Positions 8,701-25,400 of a DNA stretch of 64,000 bases are shown one piece after another (positions within the stretch are counted from its first letter, which is position 1; every line of letters begins with the position of its first letter). Below the pieces are notes generated by a model. It did no database searches and was not told the origin of the DNA. It was given only the letters and a program-made list of their open reading frames with translations. Source of the DNA: Salvelinus alpinus (lineage: Eukaryota > Chordata > Actinopteri > Salmoniformes > Salmonidae); contig NC_092099.1 in assembly GCF_045679555.1 (NCBI RefSeq), positions 15,452,076-15,516,075 of the forward strand. The letters are read 5' to 3'. The position numbers and the translations under genes were made by a program.

Positions 8701-11700
8701 ACTAGAATATCTCACAGTGCAATATACTTCCCATATTGAAAAACAGTAACAGCCTATGGCTGCTTTCCAAAACGAACACATTTGTTGTGATATATTTACA
8801 ATTAGGCTACTCATGAACAGAGAATGGGAAATGTTATACTGTGTTACATTAAGATGTCATTTCCATAATCATTATTTGGGAATCGTATATTAGTAGTTGA
8901 TTACATGTCAAATACAGTAATCAAACTGCCACCAATGTTGTCCTCTTGGATGATCTTACCCCTAATGGAGATGGTATGTCTCCCTCTTAGGATAATGTTG
9001 GACTGCAACATATCCACAACATCTACCCCATCTAGCCACTGCAATGAGTTTCCAGATGGCCAGGCATGAAACCCAAACACCCCATCCTTGTACACCTGCC
9101 CCTCCCCACCAAGGCATTGATGGCACCAGGCAACTCAATTTCCCTACAGCCTCAACCCGTTCAATCAGCCAGTCACTCAACCAGCCGCCTCATTCATCTT
9201 ATTTAGGGGGAAATTGCAATTTTGGCAATGTCTGAATTAAGAGAGATCTGTCTCTTAACCCCCTCCACTTCTTTCCCCATACCAATCATAGACCACCTGA
9301 ATCCTACAGTGCCTAAGTGCCTCCTGCCTGGACCCAACCCATGTGACCCTGGAGAAACCCATTGAATCTGCTCATTCAAGCTCATCAAGGTCAGGCAGTG
9401 GGAACGTGTCGTCCTGCCGTTGCAGTTGAGACACAGTTCTTTCTTTCAGCAGGAGTCAGCCATTCTATAGCCCTGCGGGAATCTCTCTCAATCAGACCTC
9501 CTATTTCACTCTCTATTCTACATGTGATTAAAATGTTCTCTTAACCTGAATCTGAATAATAGTAATGTGGTGTCTGTGGAACATCTGCTGGGGATGGCAG
9601 AGCATTGAGCATCTCCCGCTGCATGTTTCTGCCCCCTGCCAGATTATGTAGATGACACTTTCCATGGCAGAGATGATTATGTGTGTTACTGGGATATTTG
9701 TACATAATATTTCACCCCAAAAAATAGCAGTGTATTGTTACGTGTATTGTTTATGTTCTGAAGATAAAATTATATTTATAATCACTGTATTCTATTACTT
9801 TACATGAATTTCAATTAAAGCTCTTCTAAGAGCTCTTTGATGTTGTAAAGGTATTTTACAGTAGATCAATTGTCTCATATACATTTTGTTTTCTGGGTAT
9901 GATGGGTGGGGGAAGGGATGGAATGGCTGTTTAGTATGGGATATTGGTGTTTGGTGATGCAATTCTATTCAGTGTAGGCCTATGCAGCTTAAACATTGTC
10001 CCCCAATTCCTACAATATGGTGTATAGCAGAAATATAGCACATTTCCACATTCAGAAATCAACATGCTACTACTTTAGCTGAAGAAGCAGTAATATCCAC
10101 AGGACAGGCTCTGCATCTACATACAACATGTTCACGTCACATGTCTGAACTGAATGTTTCAGTATGTCTTTTGAAATTGGAAATGTAGGTCAGCCTCTGC
10201 AGGAGGAAATGTCACACAGCTTTATCCAATCAACAAAGAAAGGTCAGTTATCTCATGGATGAGAAGCACAAAAAAATTTAGATTAATTAATGTGAGTATG
10301 AATCAGCCATCCCATGGTAATTGTAGCAAATATTATTTCATGTGCATGAAGAGAGGTCTGTCATGACATTATCACAGCAGCAGTCTGAACGTTTAGATGA
10401 GTTTCTTGGTCTCTTGGCTGCAGCTAATGTAGATGGATTTATAATAAACAGCTGAAAAAGCTGTATGAATTCGAGTAAATTACACTTTTATTGACCAATC
10501 AACCGAAACTAGATATGTATTCATTCACCATTAATTCAACCTAATGTAAACGATAAAGCCCAGTGATAAAGATGTCAAGAATTCCTGAACAGGTATAAAC
10601 CATACTAGAGCATGAAGCCACAAAAGGCTGACTACAAAATGGGAAAGCATGAGGTGTTAAACACAGAAAAGCTTGGGGCAGCCAGGTCAGATTTTATGGC
10701 TTTTAATAATCCAACCTAAAAGCGTAGTGTTTCCACAGTTACTACTGAGAACAATGGCAAAGCATTTAATGGGATTTCACATTAAATTAGGAGAGGCCAG
10801 CTGCTGTCATTCAGGATGGCTGTGGGTCTCCACCAGTAAACACTCCCCAGTAGGACCTCCAGTGGAAAGTGTCTGAAACTCAATCAGGACAAACACATTA
10901 ACCAAAATAACAACAGTTTTTGTTCACTGCCAGTTTAAATGCAAGGGTAGAGTTTGATCTTATAATGAGCCGCTAGTGAAGAAGATAAGGCATGACAGGT
11001 TTTTGGAAATTGTGTGGAAAGAAATTGCTTGTGGGGTAATTAAACATAAAATGCATAAACCCCAAGGGACAATGTTTGCATACGTATCCAGCAATTAAAA
11101 ATCTCCTGAATGCAGACAGGGCCGTGCCTAAAGGTATTGTGGGTTTTGTGTTCATCTCAGAGCGAATCAGTGTGATTGACGCATATTTGGAGGGGATGCT
11201 GCATACGGTCACGTGGGCCCTGGGCCGTCTATAGCACTGCCTGTCACTCTTAATATGCAGATTGAGAGGAACAGCCCCTTTTGTCAAGGTCATTTTGCAA
11301 GTACACGCAAATGTAGCATGCCATGTACCTCAATGACTGGTGTCTGGACACATTTACCATATTCTAAAATGAACACACATGGCACTAAATGCTTATTCAA
11401 CAGCTTCATTGTTACTGGAACAATTTAGATGACTCAGAGAAAACAGGTTCATTTTCAGCAAGCAAGGTTTAATAAATTATCGTTTACATGCGCAAATTAA
11501 GTACAAAAATATTTAAAAAATAACAAACATTAAATGCACAAATGTAACAGTTTGAATGCAACACAGTTTTGACTGTCAGGCAAATGTAACAGAACATTTA
11601 AAGGTACACTGATTGTTTTCTGATTGAAAGAGGCTTTGCATTTCCCCTAAAAAATACTTCTAAAACAGCTGAAAAGGCAAAAAAGACAGGACCAGTCAAA

Positions 11701-11843
11701 GATAATTACAAAGGTTCAGAGAAGATACAGTAGTCTATTTCACATCCAGGTATACAATGCTTCACAAAAACAATTGCCCATTGGGCAACCGGGCAGGAGA
11801 TACTGTAAATCTACATGACAAATAATAGCAGAGTAACTATAGC
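8701..11843. other. Intergenic sequence between chrna1 and chn1
   Basis: About 3.1 kb with no exon, RNA gene or clear mobile element that I can recognise. It lies between the chrna1 5' end and the chn1 3' end. Candidate poly(A) signals on the minus strand, AATAAA at 10487-10492 and ATTAAA near 11466, could end chn1 transcripts, so part may be 3' UTR. Confidence 0.4.
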
Positions 11844-12308
11844 TAGGTTTCCATCCAATTGGTGACAGATTTTCATGCGAATATGCAAAAATACGCATAA
11901 AAACACTATGCGCATTTTCCCACCAGAGATGTTTTTCCATCAAATTGACTTGTTGTGGATAAAAGGCTGTGTGTGATGATGTATTGCACATAAAAATACC
12001 TGCATGCTTTCCCTACGAGTCATAGTGGGAGGACCACACAACTTTAGTGGGAGGACCACACAACCACTCCAAGTTTACTTCGATATGATGGTTATTATAT
12101 CAATATTTGCGCATAAAATTGTTTCCACCAACATTTCTCACATAATTAATTTTACCGACACGAAAAGGTCCCACCTTGTCTAGCGTATTTTGTTTTGTTG
12201 ACATTTGGCAAGTTTACCGACAAATGATCTGTTTCCATCAGGCCTGTCATTAAATGTTTTATCCGACATGTACGTTACACGCATTAAAAGGTTGGATGGA
12301 AACCTGGT
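11844..12308. mobile_element. MITE-like element with inverted ends
   Basis: A 14-base inverted repeat AGGTTTCCATCCAA at 11845-11858 is matched by TTGGATGGAAACCT at 12292-12305. The interior has no open frame and repeats words such as GCGCATAAAA. Size (about 465 bp) and inverted ends fit a non-autonomous DNA transposon. It lies downstream of the chn1 stop, possibly inside the 3' UTR. Confidence 0.6.
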
Positions 12309-12636
12309 TAATGTTTCACAATATTTATCGCATGCTAGGTTACCGCTACAAAGCTACACAAAATAAAGACATGGCCAAGTCTGGTCCATCAGTGTTCTAC
12401 ACAAGCCCCGACAAAAATGGGGAGACAGACATGCAAGTTTAAGGTACATCCACACCCATTACAGGGGAGGAAAAAGTAAGGTTCAGCATTGCTTAACTGG
12501 GAGTGGAAACGGATGTATCACAAATGTAATTACAAAGATTCATATGTAATACAAATGCAATAGAAAAGTTCCTTCGTCTTTGCACAAAAAGTGTTTAGAC
12601 AGCATCAAGCTGTTTTACAAAAAATCTGTCTCTTTC

Positions 12637-13160
12637 CTTCCTTATCTTAGCAGAATGGATGTGTCTGTTTTCAGAAGAGGATGTCTTCCTTATCTTAGCA
12701 GAATGGATGTGTCTGTTTTCAGAAGAGGATGTCTTCCTTATCTTAGCAGAATGGATGTGTCTGTTTTCAGAAGAGGATGTCTTCCTTATCTTAGCAGGAT
12801 GGATGTGTCTGTTTTCAGAAGAGGATGTCTTCCTTATCTTAGCAGAATGGATGTGTCTGTTTTCAGAAGAGGATGTCTTCCTTATCTTAGCAGGATGGAT
12901 GTGTGTTTTCAGAAGAGGATGTCTTCCTTATCTTAGCAGGATGGATGTGTCTGTTTTCAGAAGAGGATGTCTTCCTTATCTTAGCAGGATGGATGTGTGT
13001 TTTCAGAAGAGGATGTCTTCCTTATCTTAGCAGAATGGATGTGTCTGTTTTCAGAAGAGGATGTCTTCCTTATCTTAGCAGGATGGATGTGTCTGTTTTC
13101 AGAAGAGGATGTCTTCCTTATCTTAGCAGAATGGATGTGTTTGTTTTCAGAAGAGGATGT
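12637..13160. repeat. 48-bp minisatellite covering the chn1 stop codon
   Basis: Eleven tandem units begin at 12637, 12685, 12733, 12781, 12829, 12877, 12923, 12971, 13017, 13065 and 13113. Nine are 48 bp and two (12877, 12971) are 46 bp. Each unit contains, on the minus strand, AAGACATCCTCTTCTGA, the last codons and stop of chn1. The last unit holds the true stop at 13147-13149. Unit differences are few (A/G in CAGAATGG or CAGGATGG), so the array is young or homogenised. Confidence 0.97.
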
Positions 13161-13318
13161 CTTCATTTTTGATGAGGAACTCCACCACCTGCGGTTGGTA
13201 GCGGATGTCGTTGAGTGCCGTCATGGCGTCCAGGTTGGGGGCACGCAGGAGAGTGGGCCCAAAAATAATGCCCAGGTTCTCTGCATTCATCAGATTGTCT
13301 TTCTCATTCAACGTTACC
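13147..13318 (-). CDS. chn1: chn1 last coding exon: end of RhoGAP domain
   Basis: 172 nt encoding the end of the RhoGAP domain: [20 protein letters not shown], a family signature with the conserved N-A-x-N-L-G segment that helps hold Rac GTPase, then [19 protein letters not shown] and a stop after ILF. The acceptor is CTACTTCAG. The exon starts in phase 2 and ends inside the last unit of the 48-bp minisatellite. Everything beyond the stop is tandem repeat, so the 3' UTR begins with ten further copies of the stop-codon region. Confidence 0.93.
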
Positions 13319-13476
13319 CTGAAGTAGAGACACATCAAGGACAGACAATTAACAGCTGAATGTTGAAAACCCATTGAAAATGAACATCTGAGCATTCAAT
13401 TACAAATATGTCTCAGTTACACAAACATGATGTTACATATCACCAGGGTAGCGAATCGTTTTGTTGAGAAACTCAC

Positions 13477-13582
13477 CTCTTTAAATGGGCCATGAGGTAC
13501 CTCAGGGTTTCACTGTGTGCTGCAGGCAACAGTTCCAGAGCCTCACGGAAGGCCTTTAGCCGCTTCTCTGGGTCTTCCAGCT
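13477..13582 (-). CDS. chn1: chn1 coding exon 6: RhoGAP domain
   Basis: 106 nt, acceptor TTGCTTCTCAG, donor GTGAGT. Encodes [19 protein letters not shown] and then [13 protein letters not shown], the helices of the RhoGAP fold that follow the Y-D-x-Y-P-x-F segment. It reads in frame with both neighbours. The sequence is closer to alpha-chimaerin (CHN1) than to beta-chimaerin (CHN2) in the AHLKR region. Confidence 0.92.
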
Positions 13583-14184
13583 CTGAGAAGCAAACAGAAG
13601 AATGAGGTCAAAGCAGAGCGGCCACAAGACAGGCTCTCAGAACCTCTAAACATCCATGCTCAATGGTTCTCACTGAAACTATACACTAGCATGAACGATC
13701 AGAGTACAGTCAAGATACATTGTTGTTGAACTCCATATAACTGACTACCAAACAATAGTCATTTTCTAAAATGGAACCATAAGAACTTCAAACGTAAAGG
13801 AGGATCTGATGCTTATTTTATGTGGACTGCATGCAAGCACATTCTCCACTGAAATGCCCAGGAATGTAAACAGCAACACATAAACAGTGGAAATGCGGTA
13901 AAGCACAGCAATATAAATTTTAAAAGTCTCTATTTTGAAGAATCATCTTTGAGAACTCAAAAAGCTAAAGGAAGAGCAGGATAAATGTTCACTGAACACT
14001 TCCATCATGCGTCATGGCTTTAATGTTGAAGGATTTACATAACTCAACCACAGATATGAAAACGCACACCAATGGCATTTCTTCTTGCATGGTACATTTT
14101 CCATGGTGCTGGTGCGTGACTGAAACAATTATGCATCATTTTAACTGGCAGAGAAGAGAAAAAAGCTGCTTAGGTCGGACTCAC

Positions 14185-14322
14185 TTGCAGTCTCGATGAA
14201 CCTGGGGTAGGCGTCGTATGAGATGACAGGAATGGGTAAATCCCTGAGGTACAGTTTAAGTGCTCCCGTGATGATGTTGATATCTTCATAGGCATTGGCA
14301 GAGATGTCTGTCTTCTCACCAT
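14185..14322 (-). CDS. chn1: chn1 coding exon 5: RhoGAP domain
   Basis: 138 nt with acceptor CTCTTCACAG and donor GTGAGT. Encodes [20 protein letters not shown], then [23 protein letters not shown]-x-Y-x-R-D-L-P-x-P is a strongly conserved RhoGAP signature. Phase joins exon 4 (giving Asp at the junction) and exon 6. Confidence 0.94.
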
Positions 14323-15149
14323 CTGTGAAGAGATATAACACATTGTTAGACATGAGGAAAGGACTGGTTGGATGTGCATAAGACACTGTTACAATTTTCT
14401 TGCTGATTGAACTCAAGGACATTGAGTTCAAGCAGCATGGCGTGCTTGCAGCGTAGTGTGAAGTGAAGAATAAAGGGCTTGTGTCACTGTGGGGGATGAA
14501 ATCTAGGCTACTTCTCTGTTTTGACTGGCCTGGCCTGTTTTACTTTTCCCTCGGTTCTACATCCAGAGCAGGCCATGGCCTAATTCTGCTGAGGGTCTAC
14601 ATATCACAGTGTTGTGAGTTGGAATGACACTCTGTCATGTGTGATCTCCCACACACTGGTCTAGCTAAGATTTAGCCCATAGCTCCAGGGTTCCCCCCGG
14701 TCCATCTCTAAACTCATACTGTACTGGGCAGAGAATGAGGCAGACTATTTCTAACTGCCTCTTTAACTGTAATAGCCAAATGAAGTTGGAGGTAAATTAC
14801 ATTTCTACGGTAAATTACATTTCGGTCAGCTACGGTTGTTGGACTCGTCTCATGATTTGCCATCCCCAGAGCTGGCCCCTGGCCCTGGCTAAACATCCTG
14901 TGACTGGACCGCGTCAGGACAAGCCGTGCTCTCCCAGATGGAGACTAATCCCTCCTCAAATGTGTCGCCTTCCCATTAATACTGCCTCTATAAACACATT
15001 GGAGTGTCAACATTTAACTCAAACATGACCTAAAACCATCACATTGAGCACACATGGAGGCGCTAAGAACTGATAAGGACGCTGCGAGAGGCACCCGAGG
15101 GGATTGTTAACACCCAGACAGAACCATAGGATGTCAAAAGAAGACATAC

Positions 15150-15227
15150 CTCTGTCAAATGTCGACTTGACATCTTCGACTGAATCGCTGAATCCAGATA
15201 TTCTGTAGAGCCCTTCAGACTTCAGCC
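15150..15227 (-). CDS. chn1: chn1 coding exon 4: RhoGAP arginine finger
   Basis: 78 nt encoding [20 protein letters not shown] and the following Phe-Asp-Arg. The Arg in LYRISG is the catalytic arginine finger that RhoGAP proteins put into the GTPase active site to speed GTP hydrolysis. Acceptor TGTCATAG and donor GTATGT agree in phase with the neighbours. The catalytic residue is intact. Confidence 0.94.
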
Positions 15228-15900
15228 CTATGACAGAGGGATAGAGAGGTTTAATGACAAGTGCTGCATTTACATAACATAACATAGGACTGGAGTGGAC
15301 ATCCAACACGGATTCAACTCAAGAGCAGAATAAATACAGCCAAATTCACCTTCAGCGGTGACCTTGGGCAACAGAAAATGTCATTAAGCTCTTCCATATG
15401 GATGAGAAATTGAAAAGATCTACAATAGCACACAGGGAATAACATGGACAGATGCAAATAGTTTTCTGCATTATTGAGTAAAACGAATAAAAACATAAAT
15501 CCAATATAGCATTAGTTACAGACATAGATTTACCGGGATAGACAATGAGGTAGAAATGAGGCTTCTACATCGTTGAGTGATTCAACTGGAATGCAATCAA
15601 CTGAAACACAGCAGCAGCAACACTACACAATCCTCCATTGTATACAATTGCCAGGCCTCCCATTGGCTCTCCACATCAAATGAATGGAAAGGACCAACAT
15701 TAGAATCCTCCATTCTTCCATTCCTGTTACCTGCTCTTAATTGGGTGTGTGTACATGTGGTGATTGAAAAATGCATCCATCCATTACTGAAACACACAAA
15801 ATATAACATTTCCTGAAAGGGAAAGAGGGAGCGCGATTTCCAAGAAGGGTGGGATTTCCAACTATTTCAATAGGGCCATGGCTATCTATCTTCTGCTCAC

Positions 15901-16074
15901 CTCTTGATTCGATTTCCTGTATGCACATGTCCACCACCATGGGTCGCTTGGTGTTGTGAGCTTTCACCAGAGTTGTGAGCTCACAGCTGTATACTTTCTT
16001 GATGTGTTTCAGGTCTGGCACGCAGTTGCAGGGTACCATAGTGGAGCACTGCTTGTGGACATTCAGGCCACAAT
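15901..16074 (-). CDS. chn1: chn1 coding exon 3: end of C1 domain, start of RhoGAP
   Basis: 174 nt, acceptor CTCTTTTCTTTCAG, donor GTGAGC. Encodes CGLNVHKQC and a later Cys, which finish the zinc ligands of the C1 domain. The linker [20 protein letters not shown] and [17 protein letters not shown] at the RhoGAP start follow. The C1 domain of chimaerins binds diacylglycerol and phorbol ester and brings the Rac-GAP to membranes. Confidence 0.94.
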
Positions 16075-16112
16075 CTGAAAGAAAAGAGGAAGAGGAGAGT
16101 CAGAATGGACAA

Positions 16113-16220
16113 CCTAAGAGGGATGTCTTCTAATGATATAATTCCAATGATATCATCCAATGATATCTTCCAATGATATCATCCAATGATATATTCCAAT
16201 GATATCTTCCAATGATATCC
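16113..16220. repeat. Short tandem repeat in chn1 intron
   Basis: Repeats of about 14 bp, CCAATGATATCWT and variants, about seven copies. It begins some 40 bp upstream of the acceptor of coding exon 3 and is AT-rich. No effect on splicing can be judged. Confidence 0.85.
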
Positions 16221-21776
<5,556 letters not shown>

Positions 21777-22031
21777 CTTGAAGTTGTGGACTTTCTCGTA
21801 CTTGGGCGGCAGGCTGTTATCCTTCAGTGCGGCTTTGCGGACCAGCGAGGTGAGCTGTGAATAGGCAAACAGTTTGAGAGGCTGCCAAATAGTGGCTGGA
21901 GGTTTCTGGGGTCCTGAGATCCTCATCCCCAGAGCAGCAGCCAGTATGTCCTGCTGGTTGGCCTCCTGCTTTGCCTTGTGCACCAAAGACTTCTCTCCCT
22001 TCCGGACCTCGTAAGACTCCCTGGATGGCAT
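21777..22031 (-). CDS. chn1: chn1 coding exon 1 (alpha1-type N-terminus of alpha-chimaerin)
   Basis: 255 nt, 85 residues, starting MPSRESYEV at the ATG 22031-22029 and ending KYEKVHNFK at a GTGAGA donor in phase 0. It matches the short, SH2-less alpha1 isoform of CHN1, a brain Rac GTPase-activating protein. The seven coding exons together give 335 residues plus stop, as expected for alpha1-chimaerin. The segment from LTSLV onward is shared with the SH2-containing alpha2 isoform in other vertebrates, and a good internal acceptor, GCCTATTCACAG, lies exactly there (AG at 21856-21855). An in-frame ATG seven codons upstream exists, but MPSRES matches the family start. Confidence 0.93.
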
Positions 22032-22106
22032 TCTGACACTCAGGTTGACCAAATCAGATGAACAAGCAGCAAGCCCTATAGAGCAGTCAAAAAAGTCAGA
22101 GGTCCT
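22032..22106 (-). other. chn1: chn1 5' UTR next to the start codon
   Basis: An acceptor-like sequence with a long pyrimidine tract ending TCTCCAG sits at 22107-22113, so a 5' UTR exon could begin at 22106. A possible partner donor CCT|GTGAGA lies at 22266/22265, which would make a small 5' UTR intron of about 159 bp. Not proven without transcripts. Confidence 0.4.
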
Positions 22107-22265
22107 CTGGAGAAAAAAAAAGAAAAACGGGATGCTTAGAACTAGTCTAAACTATGTCATGTGAATTGCATTGCTCCAATTTGACAAGCCTAAACTTAGC
22201 GAAGAAACACAAAAATGGCAAAATCCAAAAAGTAGAAAGATGTGTCCTCCGTTAAATCCTCTCAC

Positions 22266-22460
22266 AGGAGAGAGAGTTGGATGAACGGTGCTCCAACGAC
22301 GAGAGTGTCAAGTCCTGTGATGGCTGGAGTTGGATAGAGAAGAGAAGAAGCCTTGGGTGCTTATGTGTTCCCTGGGAATATGCAGATGAGCTGATGTTGA
22401 GTTAATCCTCTCCTCCCTGTGTAGAGCAGATATATTCTCTCTGGAACACAGACAGCACAG
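22266..22460 (-). promoter_or_regulatory. Likely alpha1 promoter and first-exon region of chn1
   Basis: Lies upstream of the alpha1 start codon. A TATA-like AATATA is present on the minus strand at 22431-22436. Position fits the internal promoter known for the short chimaerin isoform in mammals. This is inference from position and weak motifs. Confidence 0.35.
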
Positions 22461-25400
22461 TGTGTGTTCTGTGGATGGATGCTGCCAGCACTACCAGAGT
22501 GAGGGGGAAGAGGACGGGGGAAGGACCCAGTCACAACGGATTAGATGGATCACACTGGCCAATCAGAGCGAGGCAGGAGCCTGCTCACGCTTTATCATTG
22601 CCGTTTCCCCGCCCCCACAACCCCCCTCTAAGATCCAAAGCAGGAGAGCTTGTGTAGGAAGAGTCGGAGTGAGTGTGGGTTGATAATGAGTAATGAATGA
22701 GTCATGCATCATCACTGGGCTACTGCTGCCCACAGCTAATGACACCGGTGGGCCGTTGAAGAAAGTGCTATTTTCAAAATCTGGTTACCAACCATTTACT
22801 GTTCCAGGGACCACAGGGAAAACATAAGTAAACGTTTGAACCACATTTATTTTCTCAGAAAGAAATTCACAAAATATGAATAATTTTGTTGGATGCGCTG
22901 TGAAAAGGGAGAACTGATGCAAGGCCAGGTTTTCCCTTTGCAATAATCTGCCTTTAAGCCTATATTTCAGTCACCATGCAGACAACCCAGAGAGTTAACC
23001 CAGGTGTGCTCATTCCACACAATTACAAGCGCCTTAGGGTACATTTGAGATTTTTTTCCCCCTGGCTTCAAATACATAAACAGATTAAAGTAATAGGTAA
23101 ATTAACAGAAATGTAAAATACAATTTGATCTACCTAAATTCCCTTGAAGAGCAATCAGGTTTTATTTTTCCAATATGGGCAATGGAAAAACACCATAATG
23201 CACAGAATCACAGAATTACACTGAACAAATGTACATTTCTCTAATACCTAAATTCACAGATAGTCAAGTAATTAATGTAAAAGTTCAAAATTCACTGATG
23301 ACTTTCATGACCTTTTCAAATTAACATCCTAGTTAAAATGGAAGAGAGATAAACATTAATTGAGCCTCTCATCTCAGTAGGATTCTGTCTGAAATTGTGC
23401 TCATTTGCTCTGTTACAGATGCCAGCACGGATGGTATGCTAATTCTGCATCACATATAGAGCACAGTTAAAGTGCTGTGTTGGGAATGATCTGAAACCTG
23501 CTACAATCCACACAGCGAGTCAAATGTGATTATACACCCCCATCCCAGAGGCTGATTTGGGCTCAGCTGTTAGAAAGCCATCTGAACAGAGACTGGAGGT
23601 GGAGCAGCCCAGTATGAGTCCACATAGATGAACACTTCATGCAATCAATATGGGAAGAGCTTATTGGCGGTTACTGTAGCCCCCAACAGAGAGAGATGGG
23701 AAAAAGGAGAGCTGCAAGAGACGCGCTCCACAAACAAACACTGGCTTTGAAGATCCCTGCAGGTATGATGGCATTCCATAACTGCTGTGTCCATAACTGA
23801 AAGGGATTTGGGCTGGACATGAAAGACATGAAACGGAGGCGTTCCAATGGAGCGCTCCTCTACCACGCTGTAGAACCCTCTTTCTTCAGGAGGGGTAGCT
23901 AGCTACCAGTGAGAGGCAGACAAATTGTAGCCAAAGCCTTTCATATGCATCCGTCTCCCCTCACAGACCCTGGGTGCTTTAGGAAGCTGTGCAGAGTAAT
24001 TGTGTTTCCTGCTGTTACGTGTGGAGCGAGCATCTGATACCCAGGATGTGGCTTTCTTTACTTTGAATGCTCCTCTAATTGACACTGATTGATTGGACTC
24101 GTTTCTCAAAGATGTCCCAAGCTGGGCCTCTTGAAGAAAGGATGAATGCAAAAGCAGCTCACTTAATACCTTTTGCTTTTCCATCTGGACACGTCTAAGG
24201 CACGTGGGTTCATTTGTCGCCGTTTGCAGTTTCCATGTCTCTGATGATGTTTTTGATGTGGTCTAAACAAGATTTCTTCACAACCATCCAACAACAAGAA
24301 TTTTGTGTGGAGTCTAGAAATACTGTACATTTCACTCGAATACACCATTTATTTCTGTTGCATTAAAATTCAGTTGGAATTTCTGTTGCACTAATACACA
24401 TTTTACAGACAGACATGTTTCTAATATTATCTTTCATAATAGTATCTTTAAAAAATGAGGGTAGGCTAAACCATTTGTGAGTTGGGATAGAGGTTAAGTA
24501 ATGACAGTCGTCTGTGGCGGACAGCGAGGTTGTTATATAAGGTAATGTTCTCTTAATGCGCCTCTCTGACCTAGCATCATCACAAATGGGCCACTATTAC
24601 ACTCTAAATGTGCCTAAGTGTGCTCTTAAAAAGGTATTACTGTATGTAAATGAGGAGGAGTGGTACTGGCAGCAGCAGGATGGATGCACAATCGAAGGCT
24701 GATATGAGGCTGAAGCTGAGAGGACACTGGTACGTCTCTACTCAGCCTTGGCAGAATGATAGTGGATTCTGAGAGGTCAGTAGATTGATCCCAGAATAAC
24801 TAGGGCTGTCCAGAACTGGCCAAATATCCAAGATTATATATATTAAAAAAAGAATCAGAAAGAGGAGGCTCAACATAAAAAGCAGGTCCTAACAACCATA
24901 AGGAGAGAGTGCATGTCTGAGTCCACTGTTCTCCATACAGGGTTTCAAACAGAGCTGTACCACTCCAAACTGGGGGTTAGAAAACACCAAGCAAATGGAA
25001 ACAATGGAGGGGGGATCATTCCTTGTTTTAATAATGAATGTCTTCATTAGGAACTGTGATGGCTGGAATCAACTATGGCCTAATGGCTAATGGACTGAGG
25101 CACATGAGAATGCAAGCTGTGCGAGAGAACAATCCACCGATCAATACAACGGAACCATCCCTACTGTACCTATGCGTACGCATCCCCATTATGCATCTGC
25201 ACCCCCCCCCCCCCACATGCTTCCATAGAGGGGAACACAGTTCAGTATTGATATCATTACAGCTGTGGCTTGGGGAACCTTTCCCCCAAGGGTGGTACTG
25301 TGGCTGAAAATTGCTGCATTTTCTGCTTGCCTTGCAAAAACGAGAAACCATTTACACCATGATTTTCCAGGACAAATAGATGACCTGGCTGTGAATGTGG

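Noticed and set aside
12580..13359. Plus-strand frames of about 120 residues with repeating MDVSVFRRGCLPYLSR
   Set aside because: The 48-bp minisatellite is a multiple of three, so frames stay open; the real gene is on the other strand.
23903..24184. 93-residue minus-strand frame upstream of chn1, considered as an alpha2 exon
   Set aside because: No SH2 motif and no fitting splice sites seen.
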